From Colletotrichum lupini (taxonomy: Eukaryota > Ascomycota > Sordariomycetes > Glomerellales > Glomerellaceae): 64,000 nt of DNA. Of this stretch, positions 34,579 to 46,100 are shown piece after piece. The first letter of the stretch is position 1; the number at the start of each line of letters is the position of its first letter. Below the pieces are notes generated by a model. The model did not search any database, was not told the origin of the DNA, and saw only the letters and a program-made list of their open reading frames with translations. The stretch lies in the NCBI RefSeq assembly GCF_023278565.1, contig NC_064673.1, positions 1,736,001 to 1,800,000 on the forward strand, given 5' to 3'. The translations under genes and the position numbers were made by a program.

Positions 34579-37500
34579 ATGCCACCAAGGTCAAACAATG
34601 GCTCCTCAAGCCGACAGCCACCGGAGCAGCAACAACAGCAGCCACATGACCGTGATTTCGGGCCCGGATGGGACAATACCGTCCCGCGGATCCCTGCTTT
34701 GCCAAACAACGGCTTCAACGTGCCTGTCCAGGCGGGACCATCGAATGCGGTGCCTCCTCAGATGGGCCAACAGCAAGCCCCGTTACCGGTGTCGAACATG
34801 ATGCCGAACCAGAACTTCAACCCGCCGCCGGCGCAGTTCGTGGACCCTAACAACCACCAGAATAACAGCCATCGAAACAACAACCAACCGCTCCGCTGGG
34901 CCAATCCATACCAGCCCCAAGACCAGGCTCAGCCCCGTCCCGCGGGCCCATCCCAGCCAGCAAAGCGCGGGCGGCCCCGCAAACACCTCGACGAGGAAGA
35001 CCAAGACGGAGGACAAAGAGCACCAAAACGACCCAAACTCCAGCAAACCCCCTGGCAACCGCCCCTCATGCGCATCACGCACTCCCCCCAGGTCGGCCAG
35101 CACAACCCCATCGACAACACGTGCGACCACTGCCGCGCCCGCCCCCACGAGAACCAGGGCTGCAACGTCGACCTCGCCAACCAGATCGAGTGCCACCGCT
35201 GCACCCGCTACCGCGCCCTCGTCGACCCGAACCACATCTGCAAAGTCCTCGGCCGGGAACACTGGCAGAAGCGCTTCGCCAATTCCCGGCCGTCGTACCC
35301 GATCACCGAGACGAGCTCGAGCGTCTGCGAGCGGTGCAAGACGCACCAGGGCAGCGGGCGGATCGTGCTGTGCGATATCGACGACCGGGTCAAGATTGGG
35401 TGTACGCCGTGTAAGAATGACCAGGCGCTATGTCGGGTGTACGACGAGCAGAAGGTGAGCGGCGAGAAGCCGGACGTGGATCAGCCGGCGGAGGTGATGT
35501 GGAACCGGCCTATGCCCGGAGACGGCACCGTCCCCGCGGGTCGGCGGCCGTGGTGGCGGCAGATGTGTCAGGGGTGTCAGCCCGGCAAGACGAAGCCGTG
35601 TTCCTGGATCCGGGACTTCCGGCTGAGGGAGTACAAGTGCACGTCGTGCGTCGAGAAGAACATACCATGCGTGGACCCCTGGACGGCGGCCACATACGAT
35701 ACGCCGTACACGTGGGCCCCCGGGGACGGGGACAAGATTGTCTACGACAAGGGGACCAAGCTCCGAGATGGCAGGCACCGGTGCACCAACTGCGCGACGA
35801 ACCAAGCCATGTGCCGGTCCCTCACCGACGAGGAAGACTTTGCGTGCGTGCGGTGTACCTCGTGGGGCCTGGTGTGCGAGACGCCCGGGAACGGGAGCCG
35901 GCACCCGTCGCGGCAACTGCCTTGGATCGATAAGAAGAGGATCGGGTGGTCTGGATGGACGAAGTGCACTGCCAACGGCAAGGGTATGAAGTTTAACGGA
36001 TGCCGGCGGTGTCGTGAGAAGGGGTATAGCTGCGATCGGAAGCGGCCGTGTGATAGGTGCGTGAACGACAGAGCGGCGGCGGACTGCGATTCGTGGGTGA
36101 TGAACAAGGAATTGGTTAGACGCAACGGAACGGATGGCGTGGAGCAGCCAGAGTATTACATGGCTCTCGGGTACGGCCCCAAGGGTATTGACGATGATCG
36201 GACGTTGTGCTTAGAGCAGAATCTCCTCGGGCCAAATAGACCGAGGTACGCGGTTATGACGGACCCTGCAGCTGCTGCGGCTGCCGTTGCAGCTGCCGCC
36301 GTCGCTGCCGGTGCCAACCCGGCTAATGCTCCGGGTCCTGGTCCCCTCAAAGTTGGAAATGCTCCCATGGCGGCGCAACAGAACCCACGTCAGTTCGGAG
36401 GTGTCGTCGGCAACGGGCCCGGCGGCTGCGGCGTGGCCCCACTGCCGCGGCCCATGGCGGCGGCCGGACAGCAAGGTTTCGCCGCACCGCCCGATCCAAT
36501 GGCGTACCACGACCCGGGCTTCCCCTACCGCAACCAAGGCCACATCCGTGACCAACACAACAACATGATGTACGGCGACAACAACGCGGCCGTCGCGGCA
36601 AATCAGACGGGCGGAGGGTTCTCCGACTGGGTAAGCGGCTACAACGCAAGCAACAACCAAGCCGGCCCAAACCAAAACGCCCAACTACCTCTGTTCGAAG
36701 GCCAGGCGCAGAACCAGGGTGATGTCCAGTACATGATGGGCAATGGGTACGATATAAACCCCGAAAACCTGGTCCAAATGACAGAGGCACAGCCGGTCCT
36801 CATTCACCCACAGCTCGAAGTCGACCCCCAACGCGAACAATCCGATCTCGCCCGCGGAATCTGTGACTTCATGGCCCAACTAGCCCGAGACGGCCGCTTC
36901 GTGCCCATCGAGCTCCGCAACTTCCAACCCCCCGAAGTAGCCGAAACCCCCGCCGCCGCCCGCATCGGCCCTCCCGCCCTCGTCATCCTCGAACTCACAG
37001 ACCAAGACGCGGCCGAAACGCCCCGCGAACCACCAGGACCGCCAACATGGAACCCGGGCCCCTACGAACCCCAACTCCGCGCCGCTCTCGCACGATGGAA
37101 ACGCCCGGCCAACGACGTCTTCCACGACATACCCGACGCCTCCCTCCTAAACGGCGCCCAACCAGACAACCAGCCCTGCGAGGAGGTCAAGCCCGGCGCA
37201 CCGGGTAACATCTGCAACGCCCACGTCCCCGACGGCGCCCACTGCGAAAACCTAGAACACGCCGCCGCGCAGCCTAAACCGCACGTCGTCTGCGAGTGCT
37301 GCGACCTGACCTCCAAGAAGCACCTCTTCGAGGGCCCGCAACCCCTGACGCGCATGGAGTTCCTCAACATGCGCAACTACGCCTGCGGCGGCTGCACCCA
37401 CACGCGCCAGGCCGACGTGCGGTTCGGCGGCAGGATGCCCTACGGTCAGCTCGCGAACCCGCTGCACCCCGTGACTGGTTGCCTCTGCGCCAGGAAGCTG

Positions 37501-37842
37501 CTCGGCCGGCGGCTGTGCTCGCATCACCGGTACCAGCTCACGCAGCGGCTCATGATTCAGGTGTCCATGGTGATCGAGTGGGCGATTACCAACTTTGGAC
37601 CGGACATGTGTCTGTTTTGTAAGCAGGGTGGCCATCTCGCCAGGAGCATGGCGGAGTCGGAGAACGGGATAATGGATGATGTGTTGTACGTGTGCCTGAA
37701 TTGTGAGGGCATCGTCTGCGTGAACGGCCCGAAGGAGCTCGTTCCGGGCGTCGAGGAGTGGATTGGCGGGTGTCATCCGGTTTCCCTCTACTCGGAGCCG
37801 TGGCTGCAGGCGCCTATGCAGGACATAGAATGGGACGCCTGA
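34579..37842 (+). CDS. AT-hook protein with five tandem Zn2Cys6-like cysteine modules and a Cys-rich C-terminal domain
   Basis: One uninterrupted frame of 1087 residues. Residues 1-125 are Gln/Asn/Pro-rich. Residues 129-135 (KRGRPRK) are an AT-hook. Then follow five six-cysteine modules of the form C-x2-C...C...C-x2-C...C: Cys 182/185/195/205/208/221; 250/253/265/275/278/285; 330/333/341/354/357/364; 402/405/412/423/426/433; and 475/478/485/491/494/503. The last has the exact fungal binuclear zinc-cluster spacing (x2, x6, x5, x2, x8) and basic residues between Cys3 and Cys4. An Ala/Gly/Pro-rich linker follows, then a second Cys/His-rich region (about 866-1065: CECC, CGGC, CLCARKLLGRRLCSHH, CLFCKQGG, CLNCEGIVC). 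Nuclear DNA or chromatin binding is likely. I do not recognise a named family; ordinary C6 regulators have a single cluster. Confidence 0.8.
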   Translation: MPPRSNNGSSSRQPPEQQQQQPHDRDFGPGWDNTVPRIPALPNNGFNVPVQAGPSNAVPPQMGQQQAPLPVSNMMPNQNFNPPPAQFVDPNNHQNNSHRNNNQPLRWANPYQPQDQAQPRPAGPSQPAKRGRPRKHLDEEDQDGGQRAPKRPKLQQTPWQPPLMRITHSPQVGQHNPIDNTCDHCRARPHENQGCNVDLANQIECHRCTRYRALVDPNHICKVLGREHWQKRFANSRPSYPITETSSSVCERCKTHQGSGRIVLCDIDDRVKIGCTPCKNDQALCRVYDEQKVSGEKPDVDQPAEVMWNRPMPGDGTVPAGRRPWWRQMCQGCQPGKTKPCSWIRDFRLREYKCTSCVEKNIPCVDPWTAATYDTPYTWAPGDGDKIVYDKGTKLRDGRHRCTNCATNQAMCRSLTDEEDFACVRCTSWGLVCETPGNGSRHPSRQLPWIDKKRIGWSGWTKCTANGKGMKFNGCRRCREKGYSCDRKRPCDRCVNDRAAADCDSWVMNKELVRRNGTDGVEQPEYYMALGYGPKGIDDDRTLCLEQNLLGPNRPRYAVMTDPAAAAAAVAAAAVAAGANPANAPGPGPLKVGNAPMAAQQNPRQFGGVVGNGPGGCGVAPLPRPMAAAGQQGFAAPPDPMAYHDPGFPYRNQGHIRDQHNNMMYGDNNAAVAANQTGGGFSDWVSGYNASNNQAGPNQNAQLPLFEGQAQNQGDVQYMMGNGYDINPENLVQMTEAQPVLIHPQLEVDPQREQSDLARGICDFMAQLARDGRFVPIELRNFQPPEVAETPAAARIGPPALVILELTDQDAAETPREPPGPPTWNPGPYEPQLRAALARWKRPANDVFHDIPDASLLNGAQPDNQPCEEVKPGAPGNICNAHVPDGAHCENLEHAAAQPKPHVVCECCDLTSKKHLFEGPQPLTRMEFLNMRNYACGGCTHTRQADVRFGGRMPYGQLANPLHPVTGCLCARKLLGRRLCSHHRYQLTQRLMIQVSMVIEWAITNFGPDMCLFCKQGGHLARSMAESENGIMDDVLYVCLNCEGIVCVNGPKELVPGVEEWIGGCHPVSLYSEPWLQAPMQDIEWDA

Positions 37843-39407
37843 TTAGGCGAATATGGCCCTGGATGTCTCATGGAAGAAAGCTGGGTACAGTGAAGGAGGA
37901 GTACTGGTTGGCGGTATCTTGCTCCGATTTGGCTTTGGATTCGGATAGAAATGCGGTTGGGTCGATACCACGGTAGCGGTGGAGCATACATGGCGCACTA
38001 CAGGTGTTTCGTTTGATGTAGAGAAGAAGAAAATGTTCGGATTCTGACGTTTCCGCTCCGAGCCGTGAGATGTTGGCCGAGTGAATGTAGAGGCACACCG
38101 TTAAGACTTGAGGGATGGCTGCGATGTTTCTGAGCGACTCGCATCTGCATGTCTAAGGTGAAATAAGGTGATGGGAGCCATGGCCCATGGGGCAACGGCG
38201 GCTCAGGGCCTCGGGCTATGTATTCCGTGGTGGGTTGCAGTCGCGAGGGGGAACTTGTTGAGGGACGTCATAAGCAAGTTGCATGTGCTCCGGGTTGTGA
38301 TTTCGTGCCCTAATGTAGTGACATATTAGCAATGAACTAAGATATTGGGAGTTTCTTATTCCATTGGCATCGGAAATTCGGAAGGTGGAACGCTTACCGA
38401 CAGAGATCTGTCTTCTCTTTGTGATCCATCAATCCAAATAACCACATTCAAGCTCACCTGTTCACCGTCACTCGGTTTCTTGAGCAAGCAGACTAGCCTG
38501 TTCCTAGATAACCTCGTTTCATCATCAGCCACAACATCTTGAGGTATCACATGTCGTAAAACGTTGCAGTAGCATCTTGAACAACAACCATGAGTGCGAA
38601 AAAACGCTAAGCCTGAGTAGACAAATCCTCACACAACTACAGCTCAACCGTTAAAAATCACGTTGAGGGCAGGATATCACATCTCAGATGAACTGACGTA
38701 AAGGGAATCTGTATGACTTGGCGACTGACTCTGACCTCAGAAAGACCTTGCGGTGTCTCAGAAGAAAGAAGAAATTACAGTATGAAAAGAAAAAAAGGAG
38801 TACCGATATAAAGAAGAGACAGAGACAAGCCGATGTTTGGTCTCAAATAGCCCTCCCAGTGTGTGTAGTAAAGAATCTCGAGTCCACCCTCCACAAGGTC
38901 TTGCGGCCAACAGTCTCTGGCTGACAGACCAGCCAGTCTGCAACCCATTCTTCTCTGCCGCCGCACCACACGATGAGGATACTGCCAGACAGCCTTGTGA
39001 AAAGGACTCTCTTCTCTTGTCCCCTGCCACGTACAATCGTGTGCGATGACCATGTCCATGAAGTTGCCCTGAAAAGAACAAGTTCCAAAAAGTGCAGCAA
39101 GTCAGAACCCGACTCCCCGTCCGATGCAGCACAAACAAGATTTTGATCATTGGTCCCCCACGTCAACATGTCTTTCTCCAAACGACATTTGCTGGGCCTG
39201 CTTGGACCTGTTCAAAAGTCCAGACGGGGAAGAAACCGTGCGCTCAGCAACAACCAGCGGCATCCACCAGCCCAGTCAAGGCTCAAGGTATCTCACGACT
39301 CTCTAGCCGCTTGGTCTGCCACAACCCCTCCCTCTTGCTCTCTCGCTCTCTCTCCCCATTGTGCGCGCGCTCTCTCTTTCTCCAGGTCGAAGTCGAAAAA
39401 AGACTGC
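37843..39407. other. Convergent intergenic region
   Basis: 1.56 kb between the stop of the cysteine-rich gene and the stop of ras1. CT-rich microsatellite-like sequence occurs at 39335-39385, just beyond the ras1 stop. No gene recognised. Confidence 0.4.
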
Positions 39408-40398
39408 TCACATTATTACGCACTTGGAGCAGCAGCCTGCCTCTTGCTCGCCGCCCTCAACGTCCATGGGCTTCGGGGGTCCGTTGATGCCAGAGGCGCC
39501 ACCGCTGCCGGTAGAGTAGCCCTGCATCTCTCGGTTGTATCGACGGATTTCGCGGACAATATCATAGAAAGCCTTGTCGACGTTGATGCGAGACTTGGCT
39601 GATGTCTCGATGAACTTGCATCCGAATGACTTGGCAAGAGCCTCTCCCTCTGTAAGAAACGTATCAGTCATCAATTCAATCGATTAAATCAACCATCAGA
39701 CAAGAGGCCTATATGTTGGAGGCACGATCATGCAGCAATGCGGCGCAGCAAATGAAAAAAAAACATACCTTGTCGTGTGACTTCTCTCTCGCCCTCCAAA
39801 TCGCACTTATTGCCGACGACAACCATGGGGAAGTAGTCCTTGTCCTTGACTCTCAGAATCTGCTGCTGGAATGTGGTGATTTCTTCGAAGCTCTGGCGCG
39901 AGGTGATGGAGTAGACGAGCAGGAATCCCTCTCCCGTTCTCATGTACTGCTCGCGCATGGCGGAGTACTCTTCCTGACCGGCGGTGTCGAGAACATCGAG
40001 CAGGGCAACTTCCTCGTCAATAACGCACTGCTTGCGGTAGGAATCTGTAGTTGAGAAGAACCAGGTTAATTTGAGCGATTGATTCGCGGTCGCATCGACC
40101 AGCAGTAGGAAATTTGATTATTATCGAGGCAGCGTACCTTCAATCGTTGGGTCATACTCGTCGACGAAATGGCTCTGGATCAATTGAATGGTCAAGCAAG
40201 ATTTACCGACACCACCGCCACCGACGACGACCAGCTTGTACTCTCTCAAGAACTGCGAATGAATGACGGGTCAGCAATGCGTTCATGGAAGCGACGGAGA
40301 CGAGACAAGGATCGAAGGGTGGAACGCCGCGCGACGATGCGAGGACGAGGACGAGGACGAGAGCGAAGGCGAGGGAGACGACGAACCTTGGACGCCAT
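39408..40398 (-). CDS. ras1: Ras GTPase, Ras1 type
   Basis: Four exons, complement of 40387-40398 (12 bp, MASK only), 40138-40252, 39769-40044 and 39408-39649, give 214 residues. The G1 loop GGGGVGKS is at 15-22, the effector loop reads [12 protein letters not shown]3 is [10 protein letters not shown]4 is NKCD and G5 is ETSAK. The residues equivalent to human Gly12 (Gly17) and Gln61 (Gln66) are wild type. The C-terminus GCCSKCVIM has a CaaX box for farnesylation and extra cysteines for palmitoylation, so the protein should sit on the plasma membrane. There it would act as a switch upstream of adenylyl cyclase and MAP kinase pathways controlling growth and morphogenesis. The 12-bp first exon relies on a GTTCGT donor, but it restores the universally conserved [15 protein letters not shown] start. 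Confidence 0.96.
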
Positions 40399-43100
40399 TG
40401 TGCTGTGATGATGTGTTGATTGATGGTAAATCTCGACAGGTCTTGTTCGCGCGCAATGTTGATGGCTTGAAGCAACTGCTGTTGAGGTGAAGATACGGGC
40501 GAGATCCGGGAAACAGTCAGGAGCAGCCGGGCGATTGGCGTCTCGACGGATTCGGAAAGGGCTCAGCGAGGTTGATTTTGGCGAGGTGCGCGAGCGTGAG
40601 GGTGGGATTGAAAGGAGTGGTTTGACAGCGAGCGAAACGACGGGTGGAAATCTGGATCTGGTACGGCACAGGCCGGATTGCGAAGTTTAAAGGTGAAACG
40701 ACGAAGTAGATGGCAGAAATCCGGGACTGACAGCAGACAGTCTTTCGAGAAGGAGAATGAGAGAATGGGCACAAATGGGGTGGTGTTTCGTTGTTGCTAA
40801 GGGGGGGCTTTTTGGCAAAATGTGGAGATGGGGGAACGGGTCGGTCCAGTAGTAGGGAAGGAAGGACCTGCCTGCACCTTGCCTCTGCTCCTGCCTCCTG
40901 GCGCTGCTGCTGGGTGCTAGGTATGTGTGCTGGGGCAGGTGCGGGTGCGTGTGTGTGCTCCTGCTCTGCTCTCTGCTCTGTTCTCCTGCTAAGGTTCCTA
41001 CCTAGGTGCTTAGGTAGACAGGAGGAAGGGAAGGTACGGAAGGTAAGGTACGAAGCTGAGGTACTGATTAAGCATACCGGGGTACCTGCTCTTGCAGCTG
41101 CTGCACAGCGGAAATCGCAGTACACCCACTCACTCCACACACTGTATCTTTCCTTACATCGGCCTTCCCTGCCGTCCCTGCCTTCTCGTGTCCACTCCCT
41201 CCCAGCTCCCCTTCGCTCTTTCCCGCGCCTTGCCTTTTTTTTTTTTTTTTTCCCTCTTCCCTCTGGGCTCCTTCCACACTCACCTCCATTCTCCCACTGC
41301 CAGACGAGCAGGGCAGGGAAGGTGCTGTATCCGTTCATCCACCTTCGTCCAGAAACGGTACGTAACTTTAGGGCAGACAGTAAAGTGCCTCTTTCATCGC
41401 ACTGGGGGAGGGGGCATGCCACACACTCTCTCTTCATCTCTCAGTCTCTTTCACACATTGGGACGGAATTAGAGGTGACGGGAGAGGTGAGAAGTGAGTG
41501 AGAGAACGAGGTGAAGCCTGGCTTGGGTTGGCCAGGGTGTGGTTGTAAAGATTCCATTCCATCCCTCTCAGTCCTAAGCAGTGAGCACGTCTGGTTCCGT
41601 CTGCTTTGGTCACTTCGAGGCTCACAGCAAGGTACGGAACACCAGGACTGCTTGCCCATCTTGCCTCCGCCGGCCTTGTCTCGTCTGCCGTGCCCGGCCA
41701 AGTCGACACGGGCGTGCCACCAGGTCTAGCCAGGTCCTTTTTTGCCGTCCGTCACGCACTTGTTCTTCGTCTCTTAGACTCTTTCCAAGTGTACCCCCCC
41801 CTCTCATGAGACGAGGGACCCAATGCGCGCGGCTTCTGTCACACCAGGCGCTCTTTCGATGAGATCGCGCGGTCGACAATGCCATGTATCTAAGGTAAGC
41901 CAAGACATCTCGATATCTTGTGTCTGGTTCGTCACCCCTCTATTCCGCAGTGGACAAGAACGGTTGGCTGGCACCAGTTTGGGGTTTAGCGCTGGGTCTA
42001 TGATTTGACGACGACCTGGAAGACTTGGATCGAAGAAGGCACAGGCACACACCCTCACCAACGTCGCTCACACTGCCTCCGTCCGCCCATGCCTTGTGCG
42101 AACTTTGAGGTACGCGACGTGCGCTACGGATACACGAAGCTCATGTCGGGCCAGGTGGAAGCAGATCGATAACGACGTGGAAGCGCTGTTTGCGAGCGAG
42201 GCGCCTCCCATTACCAATCATTTGAATGATTCTATGGGGCCCATCTGGAAGGATAGGAGAAGATCAATACAAATCATTCACAAGAACCTGGGGTCGCAAT
42301 GAGAGTTGATAGTGATACTATTCAATACATGCCTCCATTGGTCGCACTGCGCTGGGTATGGAAACAGCGGCAAAGGTGAACAATCCCATCAGACAAAGGG
42401 AATTGACAGAAAAATTAGACGATACCGAGGGCTCGAGTGAAGGTGAGATTTGACCGGGGATGGGAAAGAGAGACTTGCAAGTGGGAGTTTATCGCGGCGA
42501 CCTTCTGGTGCAGTAGCGTTTAATGCAGCAGGGGGGTCCCTTGGAACCATAAAAAAGAGGCCTGGTGCAGACGCCTGCAGATGCCCACAAAGCAGCAAAG
42601 CGGCCGAGGGTGGGAGGACCATTGATGGAGCGCAAGGGGGGAGAAGACGCGCAGAAACGATGGAATAAATTGGTGAGTGGACCAAAGGGAAAGAAAAAAG
42701 AGGGGTGGCGTCGTGTATGGTTCGTGCGAGCGAGAGTGGAACTGTGGGAAGCGAGTGGGAGCGAGATGGGGGGTCCCACCTCAGGCACCAGGAGGAAACG
42801 GTACGTACTGCGTATCTATCAGACAGGGGAAAGGAAGGAACAGCTGCAAATGCGAGTGAGTGACCCCCCCAGCGGCAATTCCCAAGTGCTGACAGGGGCA
42901 AGAACCAGAGGGAAAGGTGGGGTAGAGATGCACTTAAGCGTCAAGCTCGAAGTTTTCTTTTCCTTATGTAATCTATCAAGATCGCATTCAGGAAATACTT
43001 CAGTCACCGTCTCCACGAAAAAAGCTAGATGGGAAACCAGCAGACAAATATCTTTTTGTTGTCAGAAATGAGTGCAGTCCAACCTCTCCGAGTCAATAAG
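40399..43100. promoter_or_regulatory. Upstream region of ras1, low-complexity
   Basis: Strand-skewed, low-complexity DNA (long purine or pyrimidine runs, a T17 tract at 41235-41251, repeated CTCTGCTCTG-like words near 40960). This makes long chance frames on both strands. It probably includes the ras1 leader and promoter. No gene with a family signature. Confidence 0.4.
41235..41251. repeat. T17 homopolymer tract
   Basis: A pure T run within the ras1 upstream region, of the kind that can act as a nucleosome-excluding promoter element. Confidence 0.7.
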
Positions 43101-46100
43101 AGCATGGATTGCTCTGAACGAATGAGGTACGCAATCATCGGTCTCTTCACCGCTCCCGTTGTGGTGCCATGTCGTATTGCCTAATACAATGTCCGGATAT
43201 AAGCCCCGGTTGTTCGGTCACCTCATCAGAGCAGAAAGCCCGATGTGAGAGGACGTATCGCATCTTGCGGTTCGACAGCTCCACACTTCTGATTACAGTA
43301 ATAATACGGCGCAGAACACGGCAGGATAGGTTATAGTAGAGTCTACCTCCTTACATACCCGTGTACCATTGTACGCAGTATGGGTTTGGTCCTTAGCGAT
43401 TAGACTCCTTGTCACCGTTACGCGCTCTGCCTTGCCATATGGCGGGAAGCCTGCTACAGTCTTACCCTCAATAAGATAGATGAACAGGAAAGAGACCTCA
43501 TCCAAGAATTGTCAAGATGCTCAAATCGACTGTGTCCGCGGCTTGCTGCGGCCGATGGTGACGCGTAGGACCAAGACATACACCTAGGTCTTACCAATGC
43601 ACTCACACATTTCAAGACAATCTATCACTTTGGAACGACCCCTAGCCATGCGTCTGGTGACAAGAAGTTGATGCGTATCCTTCAGTCCATGGTCAACATG
43701 GGATGCGTTCAAGTTGTGATGTCTCCGTTCCGTCCCGTCTCGTCGTCATATCTGAAATGAGCTTCAAAGTGAGCTTCCTTGGAGACGAGGCCGTATGTAG
43801 TTAAAGAGGGCGAGGCGTGAGTGGTTCCTTCCTTCCAGCGAGCAGAGAGCTTTGACCACGTGGGCTTCCTGATGTTTTACTGTTTGACTCCGCACTGTAC
43901 GAATTCTTACGACACCAGGCAGGTACGAAGGATGGGAGGATTCGTATGTTGGACGGCAGGTGCAATGCCATGACTCCAGCCTTGCACCTCTTACGCCCTC
44001 CGTATTCCGTATCCGCTTGATAGACTCTGCACTTTACACAACCTTACAGAGAGGCCTTCCCTCACTTTACCTGCGTACGATACTGGTTTTGCGGTCTAGA
44101 ACCCGACTCGGACGACCTTCTTTGCTGATCCGAGGTTGAATGAGATCCATCGAGCCAGCTGATAATTAGTGGTCAACATCCAGATACGTACATTTATTCC
44201 ATTTTGTTACGGTTCCCGTTGTCCAACATCACCCGAATATCTGCGAATAACCTCTTTCACTTGCTAGCACCCAAACCTTATTCAACACCTTTCAAAAGAC
44301 TGCCCATCCAATGCAACAACAGTTGGTGAGCTGCCTGCAGGCTGCAGTCTCCGACGCCTCACCATGACCCAGGCGCTGAGCATACGCGACAAAAGCGAAG
44401 TCGCCGCCTCCTAAACTCTCTCCACTAGGTAATTACGAGCCTGTCTGTTTGCGGCAGCGCCTCGCGCCGACTTGAGCCTCTTCGGGGTCTCCACGTCCAC
44501 GTGAATCTTCGTCGTATAGCCCGCTCTTGAAAGAACGATCATGTTGCTCCGCACATGTATAGTCTAGCAGCCTGATAGCGCTCGATCAATCTCTATGCCA
44601 GTTCGTGGCGCAAAGGCTGGCTCAGCTCAACTTGCACAAATCCCATTCCAAACTAAACTTCGGCCCGGAGGTCACGGAGAATCCGTGAGAGTTCCCAGCA
44701 CATGCTCCCTTCCACCGCACCCGTCACCCCAAGATATCCATCAAAGACGCCCTCACCTATGCATGACAGCAGTAAGGGACGACGCGCTGGAATGTAGAAT
44801 GGCATCTTGGCTGTTCTCACCTGAGCTTACACGACATCGTCTGAAGTTACCAGCCGACGCTGATCACTTCATACGCATATGGACATGTTGTCGAGATACA
44901 GGACCCTGGGAAAACGTGCTGGACACCATGTCACAATCCGGCAATTCTCAACCGACGTTGTGAACCCCTTGCCACCACGATGTACGTATGCCTGCCAGGG
45001 GTTGAACGCAGCCATAGTCAACGGATACAAAGGCCCACCTCATGCGGCTTTGCTTCAGCAAGCCATTGCAGATCCACGTACAACGGTACACGCGCATTTA
45101 CCAGGTGCCAGACTACGCAGTACTACTGCAGTTAAACCCTTGCCAACGTAGACCGAGAGAGACGACCACCTCGCGGTAATGGTGACACCCGAGAACTCAA
45201 ACAGGAGCGCGAGGGGAATCACGTTCATCAAAGATCTTTCGTCGAAACAGACCAACAGATCATGATCGTATCTTACGTACTGAGAGGATTTGCGCCACAC
45301 TTGCAGACATCAGAGCTCAATGAGTCAACTGTCCTGATCAGTATCGTTCAGCCAGCTCGAACAACATGCTCAACTTTACGTCCAATACTTCAGCACGGCA
45401 CCTCGCAGCAAAGGTTTGTTGAATACGGAACGCCGTCCTCAGTGAAGAAGAGATGAGGGGCCAATGGTTACGATCCACCCCTGTCCGACTTCGTACGGAG
45501 CACTTTGAGCAATGAAGCCGTACTGGGGCCAGACTACAGTCAGCGCTCGATTTGAACCCCTCAAGCTTCCCGTTTCTACGGCGCAACTGGGACTACTGCA
45601 CCCCAGCCTTCAAAGTCGCTAGAGAGGTTCTGTCATTATGACAGAATGGGTCGAGCGTGCATCTGTCCAAAGCATTCTGAAGCTTCTCAATGCCATGGAA
45701 TCCGACATCGATATAACTAAACTTTAGCCGCAACCACACCCAAAACTACGGACCGAAACGATGTTGCTTCTACCTACATCCCTTCCATCCCGGGTTTGAG
45801 CCAAGACGCCTAGCCCTGACATCTGAACTTTGGCTTACTTGCTTCTGCCATAACTCAACGCCTTGACTTGACTCCTCCTCTAGCCAGACAACCGCCAGGC
45901 ACGTTGCGTGGCCCACGTCAGATCTCACGAGTCTTGACCATGCAACGCACAGAGAGCGACCAGTCCACGACATACTCCTTGATGATCGAGAGACAGAGAA
46001 TCCTTCCCCTGGCAGTGCTTGGTAGGCTGTAGCGACTGGTGGCTCTGGCGCGAGGCAGCTTTGATTCGTTGACCGGTAACGCTTCAAGGCCATAGCGCAT

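Noticed and set aside
34783..37776. Several antisense frames of 100-190 codons inside the cysteine-rich gene
   Set aside because: Mirror frames of a GC-rich gene; the sense frame carries the ordered cysteine modules.
40517..41501. Long overlapping open frames on both strands upstream of ras1 (306 and 236 codons)
   Set aside because: They arise from strand-skewed low-complexity DNA and a T17 tract, overlap each other antisense and have no protein-like signature.
42389..43071. Antisense pair of 170- and 168-codon frames
   Set aside because: Both have low-complexity composition and no recognisable motif; no support for either.
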